DNA of 10,615 nt from CAZTEB01 sp964612735 (GCA_964612735.1 CAZTEB010000031.1:1-10615); one strand, 5' to 3'. Counted from the first letter of the stretch, positions 1 through 5,553 are shown. The notes: a model not told the origin generated them from the letters alone. Translations and numbers: made by a program.

Positions 1-37
1 GGCGTGATTTACGCTGTGTTGGGTTGGAGCCCGTCAC
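1..37 (-). CDS. Possible 5' end of an unidentified gene (partial)
   Basis: About 20 bases after the predicted transcription start of the left-edge promoter, a GTG at 35-37 opens a minus-strand frame. It reads MTGSNPTQRKSR and stays open to the window edge. Only 12 codons are visible and there is no clear ribosome binding site, so this is a placement guess based on the promoter. It could equally be an untranslated leader or an RNA gene. Confidence 0.2.
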   Translation of the reverse strand, partial: MTGSNPTQRKSR

Positions 38-63
38 CTACACGCTGTCTTAGGACAAGGAGT

Positions 64-72
64 ATTGTACCA
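64..72 (-). promoter_or_regulatory. Extended -10 promoter facing out of the left edge
   Basis: On the minus strand this reads TGGTACAAT, a TGn-extended -10 box, one base off TATAAT in the hexamer. The predicted start of transcription is near 57. It is the same nonamer as the promoter of the thrS leader at 5320-5328. A short inverted repeat, TGTC-TTAG-GACA at 46-57, lies at the predicted start. No -35 was sought beyond the coding sequence upstream. It probably drives a gene mostly outside the window. Confidence 0.5.
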
Positions 73-92
73 GATGGGGGAGGGAATGCAAA

Positions 93-992
93 TTAGGCGA
101 TGTCACCGTCGTATGCACTCATGATGATATCGTATGCAACGCCATCGGGGTTGAGTGAAACATCTTTTAACGCTTGCCGTATAGCCCTATCTCTACTTTC
201 TTCAGTTAAAGCAGTGCCAAGCTCTGGAGAAGAGATTGAAGTCCAAATAAGTCCGAGAAGCCAAGTGAGCTGCAATCGTATTATTTCAGGCTCAATAGTC
301 AACGTTGATCGTCTTTTTATTTCAGCCTGAACGTCATGTACAGTGTTCTCATCAACGTTTTTAGAAAAATCAACAAGTGTCTCGGTGGAAGTTTGAGTAT
401 CTCCAACCAAATGCTGGCTAATGTGCCTTAGTGCTCCAGCTATGGTCGCTCTAACTGCATCTGATTTATCGTAGTAGTCTAGATTGGGATACGTTCGTTC
501 TGTTGCTGGTTGAGCGTAGTCTATAAGTTTGTCGAAAATGATCTCTCTCGCTTGATCATAAAGCTTAAATTCTGAGAAAATTAATTCGAGGAAGCTGAGC
601 ACCTCTTCATTGGGTACTTGCTCTTGGATTACTTGAATGACTGCTCTGAGGTCTGGATCGCTTATCCCAGTAATACTTTGGCCATCTCTAAAATAAGCAT
701 GAAGATCACCATGGTTTCCATCATTATAAACAAGGAAGCTAAATACCTCTTGATATGCGGCATCTTCATCGTGAGAATCTTCAGGATCGTCTTCTGACTC
801 AATTCTGCTCGTATCAAAGATACCGGTCAGGTTAGTATTGGCTCTAGACACCAGTTGAATGATTGCCTCATCGGGCTCATCACCGAACTCATATTCAGAG
901 CTTTCTTGAACAAAAGCTACGAATGCAAAGTAAGTTTGTAAGAACTCAGCAAGGGTATCTTCAAACCCTTCAGGAATTTCTGGCGCTTCTAC
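93..992 (-). CDS. Unknown acidic protein, N-terminus lost in assembly gap
   Basis: The minus-strand frame is open from the N run at 993 to the TAA at 93-95, giving 299 visible residues. A GTG at 849-851 is in frame but is not a convincing start, because the 47 codons before it are open and similar in composition (EAPEIPEGFEDTLAEF and so on). The protein is helical-looking and acidic, with a very acidic stretch (ESEDDPEDSHDEDA) near residues 65-78 that is probably a linker. I see no signal peptide, membrane segment or catalytic motif. I do not recognise the family. It lies downstream of the 262-residue gene and is probably co-transcribed with it. It may be the C-terminal part of the protein starting at 1243, because the frames on either side of the gap differ only if the gap is really 24 bases. 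Confidence 0.6.
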   Translation of the reverse strand, partial: VEAPEIPEGFEDTLAEFLQTYFAFVAFVQESSEYEFGDEPDEAIIQLVSRANTNLTGIFDTSRIESEDDPEDSHDEDAAYQEVFSFLVYNDGNHGDLHAYFRDGQSITGISDPDLRAVIQVIQEQVPNEEVLSFLELIFSEFKLYDQAREIIFDKLIDYAQPATERTYPNLDYYDKSDAVRATIAGALRHISQHLVGDTQTSTETLVDFSKNVDENTVHDVQAEIKRRSTLTIEPEIIRLQLTWLLGLIWTSISSPELGTALTEESRDRAIRQALKDVSLNPDGVAYDIIMSAYDGDIA

Positions 993-1016
993 NNNNNNNN
1001 NNNNNNNNNNNNNNNN
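993..1016. other. Assembly gap (24 N)
   Basis: A run of 24 undetermined bases, probably a scaffold gap of estimated length. Minus-strand coding is present on both sides. Upstream coding ends with Lys-Lys-Pro and downstream coding resumes with VEAPEIPEG. The flanking Pro/Glu-rich codons suggest a repetitive linker, which assemblers often break. Confidence 0.95.
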
Positions 1017-1243
1017 GGTTTTTTCAGTGAGTTGAAAAAGAGAGCTGCTGCAAACTCAGCATCTGATACATTTTCTAGTGAAATAGCCATCAGAATACTA
1101 CTCAATGTGGAGTGGCGCTCGGGGAAAGCTTCCAGTACAGCTTCTAACAACTGCTCTATATTTGGTTGATCGGGATCTCTATGCTTTGCTTGATATTCGG
1201 CAAGTGCCTTAGAGAGTAAGGTATAGCTGGTTATTTCTTGCAT
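1017..1243 (-). CDS. Unknown helical protein, C-terminus lost in assembly gap
   Basis: ATG at 1241-1243, only 4 bases after the TAG (1248-1250) of the 262-residue gene, so translation is likely coupled. About 75 residues are visible before the N run. They are amphipathic and Leu/Ala/Glu-rich (for example EQLLEAVLEAFPERHSTL), which suggests helices. With the gap taken at face value, a TAG at 989-991 would end the protein just past it. If the gap is 22, 25 or 28 bases, the frame joins the open frame that ends at 93, giving one protein of about 380 residues with a Pro/Glu-rich linker at the gap. I favour the single-gene reading but cannot prove it. No family recognised. Confidence 0.6.
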
Positions 1244-1247
1244 AGGT

Positions 1248-2036
1248 CTATTCTACATCAGGTGCATTAATCACGCTGGCGGCGTAGTCGGCAGGCATCA
1301 TTGAAAAGATTCCATCTATGAGTGTGGACACGTAATGCGTCATTATCTCCTCAGAGAATGAGGTGCCTTTGAGCGCTCCTGCTAGGCGATTGACTAGGTC
1401 ATTTCTAGTGCCGCTGAGTTTTAACAACGAAGTTTCGAGCTCGAAACACAGCCCGACAACAAAGTTTTTTGCATGTTTGTCGGCTGTAGGTATTTCTAAA
1501 ACAATGGACTCGTGACTGTGGTCACCCTGGGTGTATCGAACTAAGTACTTTGTAAGGGTTTGTTCAGCTAAAAATAGGATTCGGTCTTTGCTTAAATCCT
1601 GATCATACTTTTGGACAGTTGTTCTGATCGGAGCACGTATAGCTTCATACGCACTATCCTCAATATCTTCGATTACCTTCAAAAGCTCAGGATTAGTATC
1701 TGCGAGCTCATCGATACTCTCACAAGCTTTTCTCAGCCATGTCTGGTGTTGTCGCTTTTTCACAGCTTCTCCGTCTTGTAACCTGGTCAGAGCAATAAGT
1801 TCTGTATGAGTGATGCCATTGCCTGCTAACGAGGCAAGAGCAAGTAGGTTGGTAAAGGTGCCCACCTGGCTTTCAAGGACTCTACCAGCGGTGAGATCGC
1901 GTACGGCTGTGGTAGTGGCACTTATATCATGATCTATGACAAGACAAGCGCAGATGGCATCAGTAGTAACGCCCTCTTCAAAAAGCGCTTGAAGTATCTG
2001 AATAGCTCGTTCTCTTGGTTGTAGTTGCTCGTTCAT
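1248..2036 (-). CDS. Unknown 262-residue protein, first gene of a minus-strand operon
   Basis: ATG at 2034-2036, TAG at 1248-1250. The start is supported by a near-consensus promoter whose predicted transcript begins about 32 bases upstream. There is no evident ribosome binding site. The sequence looks all-helical and soluble, with no signal peptide or membrane segment: an N-terminal RERAIQILQALFEEGVTTD helix and a Lys/Arg-rich middle (EAVKKRQHQTWLRKACE, about residues 89-105). I see no nucleotide-binding, protease or nuclease motif and I do not recognise the family. The next gene begins 4 bases after the stop, so the two products probably act together. Confidence 0.7.
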   Translation of the reverse strand: MNEQLQPRERAIQILQALFEEGVTTDAICACLVIDHDISATTTAVRDLTAGRVLESQVGTFTNLLALASLAGNGITHTELIALTRLQDGEAVKKRQHQTWLRKACESIDELADTNPELLKVIEDIEDSAYEAIRAPIRTTVQKYDQDLSKDRILFLAEQTLTKYLVRYTQGDHSHESIVLEIPTADKHAKNFVVGLCFELETSLLKLSGTRNDLVNRLAGALKGTSFSEEIMTHYVSTLIDGIFSMMPADYAASVINAPDVE

Positions 2037-2074
2037 GCTTTTAAATTCGCGCGCACTTCCGTCATAAGCGATCC

Positions 2075-2102
2075 ATTATACCCACTAAATGTATGTAGTC
2101 AA
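2075..2102 (-). promoter_or_regulatory. Near-consensus sigma-70 promoter for the unknown operon
   Basis: On the minus strand: TTGACT at 2102-2097 (five of six bases of TTGACA), a 16-base spacer, then a perfect TATAAT at 2080-2075. The predicted start is near 2068, leaving a leader of about 32 bases before the ATG at 2036. This is the strongest -35/-10 pair in the window. Confidence 0.8.
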
Positions 2103-2181
2103 TGTGTATCAATATTAGGCAATTGGGTAGAGATCATCACGAATAATTCGGAAAGTACTCAGGGCAGTAGGCGAGCAGTGT

Positions 2182-2189
2182 GCTACCAT
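2182..2189 (+). promoter_or_regulatory. Extended -10 for a leaderless adenosine kinase mRNA
   Basis: TGCTACCAT carries the TGn extension and matches four of six bases of TATAAT. The predicted +1 falls on position 2196, the A of the kinase ATG, so the message would be leaderless. This agrees with the absence of a ribosome binding site. No good -35 is visible. Confidence 0.45.
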
Positions 2190-2195
2190 CACAGC

Positions 2196-3170
2196 ATGGT
2201 TTCGCAGCGATCAGTATCATCTTCAACTCAAGCCCCCCTAGCCAAAGTGGTGCTCTCCGGCTCGATCGCGTTTGATCGAATCATGGTGTTTCCTGGCACA
2301 TTTGCCGAGGTGATTCAGCCAGAAAAACTTCATGTCTTGTCACTCAGCGTTTTGCTCGATGACCTCAAAGAAACTCGGGGTGGGGTAGCGGCTAACATTG
2401 CGTACAACCTCGCTTTGCTCGGTGATGCTCCTGTGTTGTACGGCAGCGTAGGGGAGAATGCGCGTTCGTATATGAAAGATCTTGGTGAACGTGGCGTTGA
2501 CGTTTCTAAACTTCACTACTCAGACAAGCCAACGGCTACTTTTACGGTGATGACCGATCGCGATGATTGTCAGATCGGTGGTTTTTACCCAGGAGCCATG
2601 TTTGATGCCAGCTCGCTGACGCTTGAGCCATTTAAAGATCAGGATGTGTTGGTAGTGGTGTCGCCGCACGACCTTGCTCAGTCAGCCACTCAAGTCTCCC
2701 AAGCCAAAACGTTTGGTCTGCGACTGCTGTATGACGTGGGTCAGCAAGCGGCCATCTTGTCAGCCGATGATTTGCAGGCTGGCATCGAGGCTGCTGAAGT
2801 AGTAATCGCCAACGACTACGAATGGGGCTTGATCGAGAAAAAGTCAGGTTGGAGTAGGCAGCAAATAGTCGAAAAAGTTCGAGTGGCGATCGTCACGTTG
2901 GGAGCTGAAGGTTCACTGGTGTACGTTGATGGCCAAGAAAGCCAAGTTGGTGCTGTGAGTTTGACCAAAGACCAAGTGCAAGATCCTACCGGCGCTGGCG
3001 ACGCGTTTCGAGCGGGATTTCTCCATGGCTATATTCGTGACTGGGAAGTGACCAAGTGTGTGCAGCTGGCTAGTGTGGTGGCGTCATATGCGATTCAGAA
3101 GAAGGGGACCCAAGAGCATGAATTTGAAGTGGATCAGGTGGAAAAACTGGTAAAAAAGACATACTCCTGA
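2196..3170 (+). CDS. adoK: Adenosine kinase, PfkB/ribokinase family
   Basis: Phosphorylates adenosine to AMP with ATP in the cytoplasm. The protein is 324 residues, normal for PfkB kinases. The N-terminal PfkB signature RGGVAANIAYNLALLG spans residues 61-76, and the C-terminal signature DPTGAGDAFRAGF spans 263-275, with the catalytic base expected at Asp269. The stretches GSIAFDRIMVFPGTF (22-36), SLSVLLDDL (49-57), FYPGAM (130-135) and NDYEWGL (206-212) closely resemble the mycobacterial adenosine kinase Rv2202c as I remember it, hence the specific name rather than sugar kinase. The frame is open back to 2025, but ATG 2196 is preferred: conserved sequence begins about 20 residues later and an extended -10 ends 7 bases before it. 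The gene lies 88 bases before ahcY, whose adenosine product it would consume. Confidence 0.85.
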   Translation: MVSQRSVSSSTQAPLAKVVLSGSIAFDRIMVFPGTFAEVIQPEKLHVLSLSVLLDDLKETRGGVAANIAYNLALLGDAPVLYGSVGENARSYMKDLGERGVDVSKLHYSDKPTATFTVMTDRDDCQIGGFYPGAMFDASSLTLEPFKDQDVLVVVSPHDLAQSATQVSQAKTFGLRLLYDVGQQAAILSADDLQAGIEAAEVVIANDYEWGLIEKKSGWSRQQIVEKVRVAIVTLGAEGSLVYVDGQESQVGAVSLTKDQVQDPTGAGDAFRAGFLHGYIRDWEVTKCVQLASVVASYAIQKKGTQEHEFEVDQVEKLVKKTYS

Positions 3171-3184
3171 GAAGTCTTACTCAT

Positions 3185-3234
3185 AGTACGTACTGCCAAA
3201 TAAACATCGATATAGTATCATCAAGACTCAAGTC
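3185..3234 (+). promoter_or_regulatory. Candidate ahcY promoter with three inverted repeats
   Basis: A -10-like TATAGT lies at 3211-3216, with no convincing -35. Three short inverted repeats crowd this stretch: AGTACGTACT (3185-3194, a perfect 10-base palindrome), GATA-tag-TATC (3209-3219, over the -10) and GACT-ca-AGTC (3225-3234, just after the predicted start near 3223). The arrangement suits an operator, but the regulator is unknown and short palindromes arise by chance. Confidence 0.35.
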
Positions 3235-3245
3235 AGATACAGAAG

Positions 3246-3253
3246 AAGGGGAG
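3246..3253 (+). promoter_or_regulatory. Ribosome binding site of ahcY
   Basis: AAGGGGAG lies 5 bases before the ATG at 3259. It supports that start and contrasts with the leaderless starts nearby. Confidence 0.7.
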
Positions 3254-3258
3254 ATTCC

Positions 3259-4689
3259 ATGTCTACATCACCAAACAAAGACTACAAAGTAGCTGATATC
3301 TCACTAGCTGAGTGGGGTCGCAACGAGATCGAGATGGCAGAGCAAGAGATGCCTGGCTTGATGTCGCTGCGAGAGAAGTACGGTAAGGACAAACCCCTTA
3401 AGGGTGCTCGGATCACAGGTTCGCTCCACATGACGATCCAGACAGCAGTGCTGATCGAGACGTTGACAGCTTTGGGAGCAGAAGTGCGCTGGGCTTCGTG
3501 TAACATTTTCTCTACCCAAGACCACGCCGCTGCGGCAATTGCCAAGGCGGGCGTCCCAGTCTTTGCTTGGAAGGGCGAGACGCTCGAAGAGTACTGGTGG
3601 GCCGCTGAGCAGGCGCTACGATTTACAGACTCTAAGGGAAAGGTGGTTGGTCCCAACCTGATTGTCGATGATGGCGGTGATGCCACCATGATGGTCCACT
3701 TGGGAGCTAAAGCTCAGGCTGACTCTGGTATTCTCAAGAAAAGCTATGCAGATGAAGGCGAAGACTTTCAAGAATTAATGAAGCGTTTGGCTACCATTCA
3801 TAAAGCTGGAGAGATCAACTGGGGCAGCATGGCCGACGCTATCAAGGGTGTCAGTGAAGAAACCACTACTGGTGTGCATCGACTCCAGCAGATGCTCGAG
3901 CGGGGTGAGTTGTTGTTCCCCGCGATCAACGTTAATGACTCAGTTACTAAGAGTAAGTTCGATAATCTCTATGGTTGTCGCGAGTCGTTGCTTGATGGCA
4001 TCAAGCGAGCTACAGATGTAATGGTAGCTGGTAAGGTTGCAGTCGTGTGTGGTTATGGTGACGTCGGCAAAGGCAGCGCTCAGTCACTGCGAGCGTATGG
4101 TGCTCGTGTGATCGTGACTGAGGTTGATCCTATTTGCGCACTCCAAGCTGCGATGGAAGGTTTTGAGGTCAAGACGGTTGAAGACACACTGGGTGAAGCA
4201 GACATCTACGTCACTGCTACAGGTAACAAAGATGTGATTACCCTCGAACACATGCGAAAGATGAAGGATCAAGCTATCGTCTGCAACATTGGACACTTTG
4301 ATAACGAGATCCAGATGGGTAAGCTCAATGCTGATAAGACTGCCAAGCGCGAAACGATCAAGCCACAGCTCGATAGATACACCTTTAAAGACGGTCACGC
4401 TATCTTTGTGTTGGCTGAGGGCAGGTTGGTCAACTTGGGTTGTGCTACTGGTCACCCATCATTCGTGATGTCGAATTCATTTACTAATCAAGTCTTGGCA
4501 CAGCTAGAGCTATGGCAGCATGACGTTGAGCTTGGTCTCCATCGTTTACCTAAGCATTTAGATGAAGAAGTAGCGCGTCTACATCTCGAGAAAATTGGGG
4601 TTAAGCTTACTAAGTTGTCGAAAGCCCAGGCAGATTACTTGGATATTTCAGTCGATGGCCCGTACAAACCGGAGCATTATCGGTATTAG
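3259..4689 (+). CDS. ahcY: S-adenosylhomocysteine hydrolase (adenosylhomocysteinase)
   Basis: Reversibly splits S-adenosylhomocysteine into homocysteine and adenosine, relieving product inhibition of methyltransferases. It is a cytosolic NAD-dependent tetramer in known cases. The protein is 476 residues, full length for the longer bacterial form. Visible motifs: GSLHMT (54-59) and DDGGD (137-141) in the substrate domain, NVNDSVTK (224-231, Lys231 catalytic), FDNLYGC (234-240), the Rossmann NAD site GYGDVGKG (265-272), NIGHFD (353-358), and the C-terminal YKPEHYRY tail (469-476). In family members the tail's Lys and Tyr (here Lys470 and Tyr474) reach into the neighbouring subunit's NAD site. 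No key residue is missing. The adjacent adenosine kinase would pull the reaction forward by removing adenosine. Confidence 0.97.
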   Translation: MSTSPNKDYKVADISLAEWGRNEIEMAEQEMPGLMSLREKYGKDKPLKGARITGSLHMTIQTAVLIETLTALGAEVRWASCNIFSTQDHAAAAIAKAGVPVFAWKGETLEEYWWAAEQALRFTDSKGKVVGPNLIVDDGGDATMMVHLGAKAQADSGILKKSYADEGEDFQELMKRLATIHKAGEINWGSMADAIKGVSEETTTGVHRLQQMLERGELLFPAINVNDSVTKSKFDNLYGCRESLLDGIKRATDVMVAGKVAVVCGYGDVGKGSAQSLRAYGARVIVTEVDPICALQAAMEGFEVKTVEDTLGEADIYVTATGNKDVITLEHMRKMKDQAIVCNIGHFDNEIQMGKLNADKTAKRETIKPQLDRYTFKDGHAIFVLAEGRLVNLGCATGHPSFVMSNSFTNQVLAQLELWQHDVELGLHRLPKHLDEEVARLHLEKIGVKLTKLSKAQADYLDISVDGPYKPEHYRY

Positions 4690-4709
4690 GTTTCAAAATA
4701 CTAAAACTA

Positions 4710-4768
4710 AACGCTCTGACAAGCACTTCTTCAGAACCTTCGCAGAGCTCAGGACACTCAGAAGCGTT
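4710..4768 (+). other. Imperfect inverted repeat downstream of ahcY
   Basis: AACGCTCTGA (4710-4719) pairs with TCAGAAGCGTT (4758-4768) with a single bulged A, enclosing 38 bases. A competing stem is GCTCTG (4713-4718) with CAGAGC (4743-4748). No T-run follows, so it is not a normal intrinsic terminator. It may protect the ahcY 3' end or be part of an RNA. The rest of 4690-4840 holds nothing else I can name. Confidence 0.3.
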
Positions 4769-4824
4769 GTCGGCGCTCACTACTTACTTTGTTTGTTATA
4801 AAATATCTGACCAACACTACATCC

Positions 4825-4851
4825 GTTACACATTGTGACTATTGCTATACT
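4825..4851 (+). promoter_or_regulatory. Extended -10 promoter of the 24-codon leader
   Basis: TGCTATACT (4843-4851) has the TGn extension and a hexamer one base off TATAAT. A weak -35, GTTACA, lies at 4825-4830 with a 15-base spacer. The predicted start is 4858, one base before the leader ATG. Confidence 0.6.
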
Positions 4852-4858
4852 AATTCTG

Positions 4859-4933
4859 ATGTCACAAAACGTCCCGCAAACTAACCGACTCGCCACTCTT
4901 TGTCTTAAGAAGATGAGGAGATATTTGTGGTGA
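4859..4933 (+). CDS. Putative 24-residue leader peptide, leaderless
   Basis: ATG at 4859-4861 lies at about +2 of the predicted transcript, with no room for a ribosome binding site. The peptide begins MSQNVPQTNR and ends KKMRRYLW, with TGA at 4931-4933. Its last codons and stop lie inside TGTGGTGAG (4926-4934), which is complementary to the loop of the terminator that follows. Translation to the end would therefore control folding. There is no run of one amino acid; four Leu, two adjacent Arg codons (AGG AGA) and a final Trp are the only hints. An internal ATG at 4913 preceded by AAGAAG could give a six-residue version. The promoter fit and the RNA pairing are the evidence; there is no homology support. 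Confidence 0.5.
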   Translation: MSQNVPQTNRLATLCLKKMRRYLW

Positions 4934-4985
4934 GCTGGTCAAGTACAACTGACAACCAAGGCCCCTCACCACAGGGGCCTTTTTG
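4926..4985 (+). terminator. Intrinsic terminator with a competing antiterminator
   Basis: The terminator stem AAGGCCCC (4958-4965) pairs with GGGGCCTT (4974-4981) around an 8-base loop and runs into five T (4980-4984). The loop plus one stem base, CTCACCACA (4965-4973), is perfectly complementary over 9 bases to TGTGGTGAG (4926-4934). The two folds are mutually exclusive, as in an attenuator. It also serves as the only evident terminator for ahcY. Confidence 0.8.
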
Positions 4986-5044
4986 TTTGTACTCAGTAAC
5001 GTAGTAGATGTGTACATATACATTGAAACTAGAAAGGAGGAAGT

Positions 5045-5230
5045 ATGCATAATCATGCACTACACATGCCATACAGTCGCAAAGCACTTGAAGATTTAGC
5101 CGTGGCGCTTCGCATTGATAGCGCTTACTTGTGGGTCGATCCCGCTTGTGGCTCATTTTCGGTCAAAGACGCGCCGACACTGGCGGTGCAGCCCACAGAA
5201 GTGACTGTGACCAATGATCAGGAGCAATAG
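5045..5230 (+). CDS. Orphan 61-residue protein behind an attenuator
   Basis: ATG at 5045 follows an unusually strong ribosome binding site, AAAGGAGG (5033-5040), 4 bases away; stop at 5228-5230. The protein is short and soluble. Its His-rich start (MHNHALHMPY) leads into a predicted helix (RKALEDLAVALRI, residues 12-24), then YLWVDPACGSFSVKD, then a Val/Thr-rich tail. I see no known domain. It stands alone between the upstream attenuator and the thrS leader, and its expression would depend on read-through of the terminator at 4958-4984. What it does cannot be said from sequence. Confidence 0.6.
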   Translation: MHNHALHMPYSRKALEDLAVALRIDSAYLWVDPACGSFSVKDAPTLAVQPTEVTVTNDQEQ

Positions 5231-5242
5231 ATTTTTGAGCTC

Positions 5243-5269
5243 GTGGCGATGCGGCGTGCGGCCGCTCAC
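5243..5269 (+). other. GC-rich stem-loop after the orphan gene
   Basis: GCGGC (5251-5255) pairs with GCCGC (5261-5265) around five bases, with an outer GTG/CAC pairing. No T-run follows on either strand, so I do not call it a terminator. It may stabilise the 3' end of the orphan message. Confidence 0.3.
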
Positions 5270-5319
5270 CGATTGTGGGCTGGGATCTAGTGCTTCAAGA
5301 TGATTGGTAACTCAGTGCG

Positions 5320-5328
5320 TGGTACAAT
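5320..5328 (+). promoter_or_regulatory. Extended -10 promoter of the thrS leader
   Basis: TGGTACAAT has the TGn extension and five of six bases of TATAAT. The predicted start is 5335, two bases before the leader-peptide ATG. A TTGGTA at 5304-5309 is too close (13 bases) to be a normal -35. This places the leader peptide at the very 5' end of the transcript. Confidence 0.7.
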
Positions 5329-5336
5329 CTCTCTAG

Positions 5337-5384
5337 ATGAAACTACTACACATTGTCACCACTACCACAACTACCAGCCCGTGA
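5337..5384 (+). CDS. Threonine leader peptide (thrL-like) of thrS
   Basis: Encodes MKLLHIVTTTTTTSP and stops at TGA 5382-5384. The six consecutive Thr codons (5358-5375) are ACC ACT ACC ACA ACT ACC, so at least two different tRNA-Thr species may be read. The ATG is at about +3 of the predicted transcript with no ribosome binding site, so it is essentially leaderless. A hairpin, a competing antiterminator and a strong terminator follow within 50 bases, and threonyl-tRNA synthetase is the next gene. The role is inferred to match the E. coli thr operon leader: ribosome pausing at Thr codons when charged tRNA-Thr is scarce. The match between the codon run and the downstream enzyme's amino acid makes chance unlikely. 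Confidence 0.88.
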   Translation: MKLLHIVTTTTTTSP

Positions 5385-5434
5385 GGGCGGAGGTGTCGTG
5401 GTTATCATGTCGCCCCGCCCCAGCGGGGTTTTTT
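5377..5434 (+). terminator. Attenuator of thrS: pause hairpin, antiterminator, terminator
   Basis: Three alternative stems are visible. Stem 1:2 is GCCC (5377-5380) with GGGC (5385-5388), closed by a GTGA tetraloop of the GNRA type, straddling the leader stop codon. Stem 2:3, the antiterminator, is GGGCGG (5385-5390) with CCGCCC (5415-5420), six GC-rich pairs. Stem 3:4, the terminator, is CCCCGC (5413-5418) with GCGGGG (5423-5428), loop CCCA, then six T (5429-5434). The middle stem overlaps both others. A ribosome at the stop codon would cover segment 2 and allow termination. A ribosome held in the Thr run would block segment 1 and free segment 2 for antitermination. Confidence 0.88.
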
Positions 5435-5450
5435 AATACTAAGTAGTAAA

Positions 5451-5535
5451 AAGTGGTTGGGTGTAAGTGGAAAGTGAGACTAAAGCGATCTTCAATCACT
5501 TCACAAGTATGATTCATGCTAAATCCTAACCACTT
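5451..5535 (+). promoter_or_regulatory. Long-range stem in the thrS 5' untranslated region
   Basis: AAGTGGTTGGG (5451-5461) pairs with CCTAACCACTT (5525-5535) over 11 positions with one G-U pair, enclosing 63 bases. Inside, AAGTGA (5472-5477) pairs with TCACTT (5497-5502). A second AACCACT (5538-5544) could compete for the same partner and lies closer to the ribosome binding site. The leader may therefore also act on translation or mRNA stability. Confidence 0.45.
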
Positions 5536-5553
5536 CAAACCACTAATCTACTT

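Noticed and set aside
1..92. tRNA or other RNA gene at the left edge
   Set aside because: No T-loop, cloverleaf or match to 5S, tmRNA, SRP or RNase P RNA that I can recognise; only a promoter and short inverted repeats are visible.
2025..2195. Longer adenosine kinase start at TTG 2025
   Set aside because: It would overlap the divergent gene's start and promoter, the added 57 residues resemble no kinase, and ATG 2196 sits right at a predicted transcription start.
4919..5003. Alternative leader ORF starting GTG 4927 (VVSWSSTT...) through the first terminator
   Set aside because: It would pass through the terminator hairpin, has only two Thr codons, and competes with the better-placed leaderless ORF at 4859.
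4905..5156. Minus-strand ORFs across the first attenuator and orphan gene
   Set aside because: They run antisense through the terminator and the strong ribosome binding site and have no promoter or start signals.
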